A DNA stretch of 64,000 nucleotides. Source: Hymenopus coronatus (taxonomy: Eukaryota > Arthropoda > Insecta > Mantodea > Hymenopodidae). Both the position numbers and the translations under genes were made by a program. The stretch spans positions 94,423,501 through 94,487,500 of the forward strand of contig CM060883.1 in assembly GCA_030762935.1 (NCBI GenBank). Reading direction: 5' to 3'. Shown one piece after another: positions 56,115 through 64,000 of the stretch (its first letter is position 1; each line of letters opens with the position of its first letter). Below the pieces are notes generated by a model. That model saw only the letters and a program-made list of their open reading frames with translations, had not been told where the DNA came from and did not search any database.

Positions 56115-57298
56115 TTAGGTGTTAAGGCTCTTTATCATCGGTGTCCATGCTGAACTTAATTGTAGGCCAGAATCGCGATTTAGATTATTTGTTTCAGATG
56201 AGATGGCTAAAGCTTCTTTTACTCTCCTTTCCCAGTAGTTCGAACACTTTGCCACTATCTTGGTGTTAGTAAAGTTAGCTCTGTGGCTCTGTTCTATACA
56301 GTGTTCAGCCAGTCCAGATTTTTCGGGTTGCATAAGCCTTATTGATCTTTGGTGTTCAGAAACGCGTGTGGCAATAGTGCGTCCTGTTTGGCCAATGTAC
56401 GCTGCGCTGCATTCACAAGGAATGTGGTAGACACCAGGTACTCTGAGAGCTAAATTATCTTTAACTGGCCTGACCAAATTTTTGATTTTAGGTGGTGGCT
56501 TATGGATGGTTTTGACATTATATTTGTAAAATAGTCTACTAATCTTTCCCGAAAAATTGCCGGTAAACGGTATATAGGCTATGGCGGCTGGCTTGTCTTT
56601 TTGTTGAGTGTTCTTGCTGGGGTTTCTTTTTCGTCTGGCTCTTTTCAGCGCTGATGTGATGTCCTTGGCTGAATATCCATTTTGTTGGAGTGTGAATTTT
56701 AGGTGTTGAAATTCCGTTTGCAGATTATCTGGGTCTGATACAGAAACTGCTCTATGTGCCAATGTGTTTAGAATGCCCATTCGTTGTGACTTATGGTGGA
56801 AGCTGTTTGCGTTGAGATAAAGATCCGTGTGTGTAGGTTTTCGGTAGACGGCATGACCAAGAGTTCCGTCCGCTTTTCTGGTAACCAGAATGTCCAGAAA
56901 TGGGAGGGAAGCATTTTTCTCAACTTCCATTGTGAACTGTATTTGTGATCTAAGGCTATTTAGGTGTGCAAGAAAATCTGGAAGAGTGTGCAGTCCATGT
57001 GGCCAAATTACAAATGTATCATCTACATATCTATAAAAATGTGTAGGTTTTAATGGGGCTGTGTTAAGTATTTCATGCTCCAGAAACTCCATATAGAAGT
57101 TGGCAATAGCTGGTGACAGAGGAGAGCCCATCGCAACACTGTCTGTCTGCTCGTAGTAGGTGTTGCCATACAGAAAATAAGTGGAAGTAAGTGTGTGACT
57201 AAACAGTGCAGTAATACCAGGTGGAAAGTGTTCTGACAATAGTTGTATTGTTTCCGCCAGGGGAACTCTGGTGAAGAGAGATACCACATCGAAACTAA
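56115..57298 (-). pseudogene. Penelope-like RT with GIY-YIG endonuclease, 5'-truncated but open
   Basis: An uninterrupted frame of about 394 residues. It starts within RT motif A (FDVVSLFTRVPLAET), continues TDSVAMGSPLSPAIANFYME (motif B), THFYRYVDDTFVIWP (catalytic YVDD intact) and NASLPFLDILVTR, then a linker with Lys/Arg-rich KRARRKRNPSKN, and a GIY-YIG domain: GVYHIPCECSAAYIGQTGRT and IATRVSEHQRSIRL, then LAEHCIEQSHRANF with the His-rich finger, ending WTPMIKSLNT. The N-terminal third of the RT is missing, so no natural start exists; the ATG at 57287 is internal. The lack of stops suggests a young insertion. Confidence 0.88.
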
Positions 57299-57361
57299 CT
57301 AACTAACTAACAGGTCTCTGAAGTTCTTGACAACATCAAAGTGAAGCCATTGGACCTGTTA

Positions 57362-57448
57362 GAAGACGAGGAAGATGCACTTCTTGGAAACGTTGGTGTC
57401 AAGCCAAGTTTTTACCTGGCTAGAAGCCCGAGAAGATTTTGAATTAAC
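57362..57448 (+). repeat. Penelope inverted terminal part, right
   Basis: Partner of 55805-55891. It lies upstream of the gene's truncated 5' end and in the opposite orientation. Confidence 0.9.
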
Positions 57449-57458
57449 AAGTAGATAT

Positions 57459-59206
57459 GTTTTATAGATTTTATTTGAGTATAAGATTATTTTATATGGA
57501 TCAGCAGGGAATAAACATGTATTAAAAATATTCGATTTAACAAAGAAGAATAAGAATTAAGTATACTAAAAAATAAATACCTGCAGATTTGCTTTAAAAA
57601 CTCCATATTTAATACTGTCATATATGTATAAATAGGAATATCTAAAGTACATTATAAAAAGCCATAAAAAAGGCAGAACTAATAAATTCATAAACATAAC
57701 ACTCAATCAAAGGAAAACTTCATTAGAAACAGATTAAGATCTTTATTGGAGACTAAATTTAAACTAATGCAGAAGATTTATCCAATCATTTACTTTAGTG
57801 GATTAAAGAAACAGTAGAGGAAGCAACAAAAATAACAGATTTTAATTCTTATCTTATTAATCCTTTTAGTGCCAATCAAGATCTAATCATGATGCCATTT
57901 TAATACGTTTTACACGTTCTGCATCATAGTCATAGAAAATGTTTTGCTGAAGCACTAAATCAGCACTAAATTAATACACTCCAAAGCACTAAATTAGCTC
58001 CAAATTTAATTTGTCTAGCCGGTGTTTGTTTATGTTGGTTGAAAAATGGTGTTGGTAGCAAAAGGTTACAAACCAAAGAGGAAATTAGAGATGCAGTTCA
58101 CAATGTATTAAAAGAAAGCGAATGATTTTGAATTTTGAGGTGTTTGTGACATCAATGAAAAAGAGGAGGGTAGCTTCAGTGATGAAAGTGCATCAGATGG
58201 TAAAGGTCCTTGTAGGCATGCAAATAATCAGTGTACCTACCTATCAAAATGGGTTGACGGACGTGTAACCAGAAAACACAGACAATGGGAATCAACCATT
58301 CAGCTATGCAACAATATAAGTGCTAAATTGTACAGTAATCTATGTTACATCTGTATCATATTGCTTTATGCCATTTTCATTATTTCTTATTTTACACCAA
58401 TGTTTGTGTGTTTTTGGCAATTTTTTTTTGGATGCATCTTACATGAATTCATTTGTTGTATTTTAAAAAATAAAACACCAGATAAAACAGATTGTTGTTT
58501 TAATAAAGAAATATCTGTACTTTCATTCCATTAGCTTGAACCTTCTGCATAGTAAGATTTTATGCCTAATTATTGATTATTTTGGATTTTTTAATCTTAT
58601 TTTTAAAATTTTCTTTTGTTTTTATTTTTTTAAAAATATTGAAGAGACTGCTCATCCATATAATACATATTGTACAATAGACAAATGGGTTTATTAAAAA
58701 TTAAAAAAAAGATTCAATTTCCTTTGTCATTTGATACTCATTTTATTACTAATCCTGCATTCTGCTCTAAAATTGCATGTCATTTTCAGTGTTCTGTTAT
58801 CCAGACTGGCACTATAAGGGTTCACAAGCAGATGTGGGTATGAAATAGGAAAAGTAAATAGTGGTTAACTTATTAAAAGTTATGCTAAAACTGCGCATAT
58901 AGATAGTTCTACCTCTATCCTCTCTTCATATTTATAATTAAATAATGTAACTTCTATGCCTTATTTCACAGGAAGAAATATTGTAAAATAATTACCATCA
59001 TTGTTCTGAATCTGGGGAATAATAAAAAAAATTGTTTAAAATTCAAAAACTCTGTAGCTCAGAAGCTAACAAGCAAATATTCTCATGGGGCAAATAAAAA
59101 TGTGATTTTTGTTTCTTTCAACATGTTAGTAATGTCAAAACTAGTGGTTATACAAATTGTTATAATGCAGGTGTGATTATTTTGCGAATTATTTACATAT
59201 TAATGA
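57459..59206. other. AT-rich intronic DNA
   Basis: 1.7 kb with no supported gene. A stretch at about 58050-58260 reads in pieces as EKEEGSFSDESASDGKGPC, acidic and low-complexity, possibly the N-terminus of a piggyBac-like transposase, but too weak to call. The frame at 58328-58534 is hydrophobic AT-rich noise. Confidence 0.35.
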
Positions 59207-59676
59207 GAGCGGGGGAGGGGGTGATGTTTGGTTTCATGTGAGAACAAATGAAATTTCCTACCTTAATTGAAACTTCTCAGGAGTGTTACACATGGTTATT
59301 ATTCCTGAACGTATACGCTGTAGAATGGTATCCCACAAAAATAGTGTGTAAAACACAATTTCATTGTACACAATCCACATCTAATAACTGCCACTTTATC
59401 TCATAGTCCTTCCAGTACAGTTGACTGCTGGCTGGACTATCAGCAAAATCCAAAACCATATTCAAAATACAACGGATTATTGCTTTAAGAATTTGAAAGG
59501 ACTATGTGATAAACGTGAAAAAGTGGCAGTTAGTAGATGTGGATGGTGTGCAGTAAAATTATATTTGACACACTTTTTTGTTACTGTTCAGGAATAATAA
59601 CCACATTTGGAGATGTGTAGTATTCCCGAGAAGCTCCAACTAAATTTGATTTCAAATGTCACCCCGTCCCCTGCTC
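59207..59676. mobile_element. 470-bp MITE with long inverted repeats
   Basis: GAGCGGGGGAGGGGGTGATG at 59207 matches GAGCAGGGGACGGGGTGACA on the reverse strand from 59676. The similarity continues, with mismatches, for about 200 bp on each side (shared GGTTATTATTCCTGAAC, CCACATCTA.TAACTGCCAC and ATAGTCCTT), leaving a short centre. No coding sequence and no clear target duplication. It ends 243 bp before calpain exon 3. Confidence 0.8.
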
Positions 59677-59919
59677 CTAGTAACTTGCCAAGTAATTGCA
59701 TTACAACAAGCACTTGTGCTGACATTACAAATATGATGCAAGAAAAACAATCATAGTTTTATCTACCTCATGAGTCTGTTAGTTTGTAAGTAAAATACAT
59801 TAAATGTTTAAACCTGCTGTTGCTTGCTATTATTAGTTCTGCACTTCACCCTGTGCCATAACTAGCTTTATGAAAAATAAAAGTGAATGGATTTTGAAAT
59901 GAGATTATCTTGCCTGCAG

Positions 59920-60185
59920 GTGAGAAATTCTGTGGGATGCCATAAGATGCTGGAGCCTGGACAGTATATCCTTGTGTGCATGTCGTTTAATCACTGGCAT
60001 ACAACAAGATCTGAGACACCCGAATATGTTCTTGCAGTCCATAGCTCCAAACGATTCTTGGTAGAGCAAGTGTCACCAAGGGGAACAGTTCTCGCAGATG
60101 CCATCATCAGTCTTTGTCTTGCAAAAGGGAGTCGATACGAGGGTGGCTGGATGGAGGGTATGACAGCTTATGCTCTAAGTAACAA
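59920..60185 (+). CDS. sol: Calpain-D / small optic lobes, exon 3
   Basis: Acceptor TTGCCTGCAG ends at 59919. The exon reads VRNSVGCHKMLEPGQYILVC, MSFNHWHTTRSETPEYVLAV, HSSKRFLVEQVSPRGTVLAD and AIISLCLAKGSRYEGG, then MEGMTAYALSN, and breaks after AA before a consensus donor GTAAGT at 60186. VGCHKML, AF/SFNHWHT, AIHSSKR/AVHSSKR and LADAIISL are hallmark stretches of the calpain-D C-terminal domain. The predicted upstream residues MDFEMRLSCLQ are intron. The remaining C-terminal exon(s) lie beyond 64,000. Confidence 0.92.
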
Positions 60186-61021
60186 GTAAGTAGAAAGAAA
60201 AGTAATTACATCTTAATATAAGTATAGTCTATAAAATGCTTGTTGACGACAGCACTCAGGAAGGAAGGAGACAGACTGTAAAGAAGTGCAGAGCCAAGGT
60301 CATTGAGAATCCCAAATATAAGCCTCACACATTACCATAGATCTACTTCTCTCAGTAATTACGTTATAAAGTGAACCAGCTAAAAAACCCAAAATGGTGT
60401 AATTTTCTCTAAACATCACTTAGAAGAAGTACGCTGAATTAGTTTAGAAAATATACATTCAGGAAAAGCTCCATTCACATATTTAAAGAAATGTGAAGAA
60501 ATTATTCATAATCGACAATTCCAAACATTAACAAATTTTGCATCTTCCTTTATTTTTTATTTTCCAAGAATGAACTTTATGCCTGATTAAAATATACACA
60601 TATTTTAAATGATAAGAACAAAAATAAAATACATTTCCAACCTTTCCTATAAAACAGGCTGTTACCCTCTTTTTACTTTAGTGAGGTTTATGTAAGAAGA
60701 AAACAATAATGAATGAATAAAAACTTGCAAGAGAAAATGTGTTACCATAAGTATAAAACTTAGGTAACACTTGTTAAAGTGTAAAGATCTCACAATCAGA
60801 GTTTCAAATCCTCTTATTGTAAGTGTCACACCCAAATCTTAGAAGTGATTAGTTAGCGTACAGCTGATTACTCTCGATATATTTATTGAAAAGATAATTG
60901 GGATGTGTACAACATATTGTGCATTACCATGATGTTTTTACTGTTAGATTACTAACATGTAGTACAAAGGCAGATGTGGCAATGAGCCACCATGTTGCTA
61001 TCAGAAAGTTCGCAACTGTTG
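60186..61021. other. Start of calpain intron 3, no feature
   Basis: AT-rich DNA following the GTAAGT donor. I looked for the next calpain exon (expected GWAGL-type sequence) and did not see it. Confidence 0.5.
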
Positions 61022-64000
61022 TAGCATGAGGACTGTCAATTCCTTAATTTGCTCCCTGTGAGTAGAGCATGATGACTGTGGCTTCCTTACTTTGCTCCAT
61101 GTGAGTAGACCATGAGGATTGTGGCTTCCTTACTTTGCTCTCTGTGTGTAGAGCATGACGAAAGAGGCTTCCTTACTTTGCTCCCTGTGAGAAGAGCATG
61201 AGGACTGTGGCTTCCTTACTTTGCTCCATGTGAGTAGATCATGACGAATTAGGCTTCCTTACTTTGCTCCCTTTGAGTAGAACATGAGGACTGTGGCTTC
61301 CTTACTTTGCTCTCTGTGAGTAGAACAGGAGGACTGTGACTTCCTTATTTTGCTCCCTGTGAGTAGAGCATGACGAATGTGGCTTCCTTACTTTGCTCCC
61401 TGTGAATAGAGCATTAGGACTGTGGCTTCCTTATTTTGCTCTCTGTGAGTAGAGCATGAGGATTGTGACTTCCTTACTTTGCTCTCTTTGAGTAGAACAT
61501 GAGGACTGTGGCTTCCTTACTTTGCTCTCTGTGAGTAGAACAGGAGGACTGTGGCTTCCTTACTTTGCTCTCTGTGAGTAGAACATGAGGATTGTGACTT
61601 CCTTACTTTGCTCTCTGTGAGTAGAACATGAGGATTGTGACTTCCTTACTTTGCTCTCTGTGAGTAGAGCATGAGGATTGTGACATCCTTATTTTGCTCT
61701 CTGTGAGTAGAGCATGAGGATTGTGACTTCCTTACTTTGCTCTCTGTGAGTAGAGCATGAGGATTGTGACTTCCTTACTTTGCTCTCTGTGAGTAGAACA
61801 GGAGGACTGTGGCTTCCTTACTTTGCTCTCTGTGAGTAGAGCATGAGGACTGTGGCTACCTCATTTTGCTCTCTGTGAGTAGAGCATGAGGACTGTGACT
61901 TCCTTACTTTGCTCTCTTTGAGTAGAGCATGACGATTGAGGCTTCCTTACTTTGCTTACTGTGAGTAGAGATTGAGGACTGTGGCTTCCTTACTTTGCTC
62001 CATGTGAGTAGAGCATGACGAATGAGGCTTCCTTACTTTGCTCCCTGTGAGTAGAGCATGAGGACTGTGGCTTCCTTACTTTGTGTGAGTAGAACAGGAG
62101 GACTATGACTTCCTTATTTTGCTCCCTGTGAGTAGAGCATGACGAATGTGGCTTCCTTACTTTGCTCTCTGTGAGTAGAACATAAGGACTGTGGCTTCCT
62201 TACTTTGCTCCCTGTGAGGAGAGCATGAGGACTGTGACTTCCTTACTTTGCTCTCTGTGAGTAGAGCATGAGGACTGTGGATTCCTTACTTTGCTTTCTG
62301 TGAGTAAAGCATGAGGACTGTGACTTCCTTACTTTGCTCTCTGTGAGTAGAGCATGAGGACTGTGGATTCCTTACTTTGCTTTCTGTGAGTAGAGCATGA
62401 GGACTGTGACTTCCTTACTTTGCTCCCTGTGAGTAGAGCATGAGGACTGTGACTTCCTTACTTTGCTCTCTGTGAATAGACCATGAGGACTGTGAGTTCC
62501 TTACTTTGCTCTCTGTGACTTCCTTACTTCGCGCTCTTTGACTTCCTTACTTTGCTCTCTGCGAGTAGAGCATGAGAACTATGGTTTCCTTACTTTGCTC
62601 TCTGCGAGTAGAGCATGAGGACCAAGACTTCCTTACTTTGCTCTCTGTGACTTCCTTACTTTGCTCTCTGTGACTTCCTTACATTGCTCTCTGTGAGTAG
62701 AGCATGAGGATTAAGGCTTCCTTACTTTGCTCTCTGTGAGTAGAGCATGAGAACTGTGACTTCCTTACTTTGCTCTCTCGGATTAGAGAATGAGGACTGT
62801 GACTGCCTTTGTTTGCTCTCTGTGAGTACAGTATGAGGACTGAGCCTTCCTTACTTTGCTCTCTGTGAGTAGAGAATGAGGACTGTGGCTTCCTTACTTT
62901 GCTCCCTGTGAGTAGTGCATGAGGACAGTTACTTCCTTACTTTTCTCTCTGTGAGTAGAGCATCAGGACTGTGACTGCCTTACTTTGCTCTCTGTGAGTA
63001 AAGCATGAGGGTTGTCGCTTCCTTACTTTGTTCCCTGGGAGTGGTGCATGAGGACGGTGACTTCCTTACTTTTCTCTCTGTGAGTAGAGGATGAGGACTG
63101 TGACTGCCTTACTTTGCTCCCTGTGAGTAGAGCATGAGGAGTGTGGCTTACTTACTTTGCTCTCGGTGAGTAAAGCATGAGGATTATGCGTTTCTCACTT
63201 TGCTCTCTGAGACTTCCTTACTTCGCTGTCTTTGAGCAGAGCATGAGGACTTTGACTTCCTTACTTAGCTCTCTGTGAGTAGAGCATGAGGACTATGATT
63301 ACTTCACTTTGCTCTCTGTGAGTAGAGCATGAGGACTGTGGCTTCCTTAATTAGCTCTCTGTGTGTAGAGCATGAGGACTATGATTACTTCACTTTGCTC
63401 TCTGTGAGTAGAGCATGAGGACTGTGACTTCTTTACTTTGCTCTCTGTGAGTATAGCATGAGGACTATGATTACTTCACTTTGCTCTCTGTGAGTAAAGC
63501 ATGAGGAGTGTGGCTTACTTACTTTGCTCTCTGTGAGTAGAGCATGAGGACTGTGGCTTCCTTACTTAGCTCTCTGTGAGTAAAGCATGAGGATTGTGCG
63601 TTTCTCACTTTGCTCTCCAAGACTTCCTTACTTCGCTGTCTTTGAGCAGAGCATGAGGACTATGATTACTTCACTTTGCTCTCTGTGAGTAGAGCATGAG
63701 GACTGTGACTTCCTTACATAGCTCTGTGTGAGTAGAACATGACGACCGTGACTTCCTTACTTTGCTCATTGTGAGTAGAGCTTGACGACAGTGACTTCCT
63801 TACTTTGCTCTCTGTGGGTAGAGCATGTAGGTTGTGACTTCGTTACTTTGCTCCCTGTGAGTAGAACATGACGACGGTAACTTCCTTTCTTGGCTCTCTT
63901 TGCCTTTTTTATTTTGCTCTCTGTGAGTAATGTATGACGACAGAGACTTGCTTAGTTTGTTCCCTGTGAGTAATGCATGACAACAGTGACTTCCTTACTT
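61022..64000. repeat. 43-bp minisatellite, about 70 units, open at window end
   Basis: Unit GAGCATGAGGACTGTGACTT then CCTTACTTTGCTCTCTGTGA and GTA. Point variants are common (ACTGTGG, ATTGTGA, ACGAATG; CTCC for CTCT), and shortened units such as CTCTGTGACTTCCTTACTTT cluster at 62,500-62,700. No higher-order period is obvious by eye. No conserved frame. Confidence 0.95.

Larger units (their letters stand above)
55762..57458 (-). mobile_element. Penelope-like element with inverted ends and 12-bp target duplication
   Basis: ACAAGTAGATAT at 55762-55773 and 57447-57458 flanks a 1,673-bp insertion (55774-57446, sharing a base or two with the duplication). 55805-55891 and 57362-57448 are 87-bp inverted repeats with a single mismatch. 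One open gene (RT plus GIY-YIG) is on the minus strand. The 5' side of the gene is cut short and joined through CTAACTAACTAACTAAC (57297-57313) to the inverted copy of the end. Inverted terminal parts and 5' truncation are known habits of Penelope-like elements. Confidence 0.85.
47728..59919 (+). other. Calpain-D intron 2, 12.2 kb
   Basis: From GTTCGA at 47728 to TTGCCTGCAG ending 59919. Reading continues Q-VRNSVGCHKML across it. Holds Penelope, hAT, LINE and MITE sequences and the GCC-rich array. Confidence 0.82.

Noticed and set aside
58040..58534. Possible piggyBac-type N-terminus
   Set aside because: Only a short acidic stretch with stops; no catalytic region nearby and no terminal repeats seen.
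60186..61021. Next calpain-D exon
   Set aside because: Searched by eye for GWAGL/VMVENR-like coding sequence; none found before the 43-bp array.

Overview
The window is animal nuclear DNA, most likely from an insect with a large, repeat-rich genome. The evidence is one spliced host gene with GT-AG introns, AT-rich non-coding DNA, many mariner/Tc1, pogo and hAT relics, non-LTR and Penelope-like retroelements, tRNA-derived SINE-like units and very long tandem arrays. The order cannot be fixed from sequence alone; a polyneopteran-type genome such as cockroach, termite, stick insect or locust is only a guess.

The one host gene I can support is on the + strand. Three consecutive coding exons (8018-8399, 47439-47727, 59920-60185) join in phase into the second half of a calpain-D / small optic lobes (sol, CAPN15-like) cysteine protease. 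Exon 1 carries the catalytic His and Asn of the papain-like fold, and exons 2 and 3 the calpain-15 C-terminal region. The active-site Cys, the zinc fingers and the last part of the protein lie outside the window. The introns are about 39.0 kb and 12.2 kb.

Layout. 1-8 kb: a 3.0-kb pogo/Tigger-type transposon with a palindromic insertion, a mariner nested in a LINE fragment, and two copies of a 0.85-kb unclassified repeat with a palindromic head and an internal GT microsatellite. 8-28 kb (intron 1): three more direct copies and one inverted copy of that repeat, a fold-back transposon derivative, two LINE copies and a Penelope relic, tRNA-like SINE units, a Tc1 element, decayed mariners and a MITE inserted in a transposase. 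29-33.3 kb: a mariner relic whose middle has expanded into a 3.3-kb minisatellite. 33.4-36.5 kb: SINE and LINE scraps. 36.5-46.5 kb: a 10-kb array of a 46-bp satellite with higher-order structure. 46.6-60 kb: transposase relics, exon 2, a Penelope scrap, a CGGBP1-like hAT element, a GCC/ACC-rich array, a second hAT relic, a Penelope-like element with inverted terminal parts and a 12-bp target duplication, a long-TIR MITE and exon 3. 61-64 kb: a 43-bp minisatellite running off the end.

The genes do not form an operon or pathway. The window is a calpain gene whose introns have been inflated by layered transposition and tandem amplification. The most unusual points are the minisatellite whose unit is transposase coding sequence, the 1,327-bp higher-order period inside the 46-bp satellite, the perfect 136-bp palindrome inside the pogo transposase, and the Penelope element with inverted ends and partial hammerhead-like boxes.
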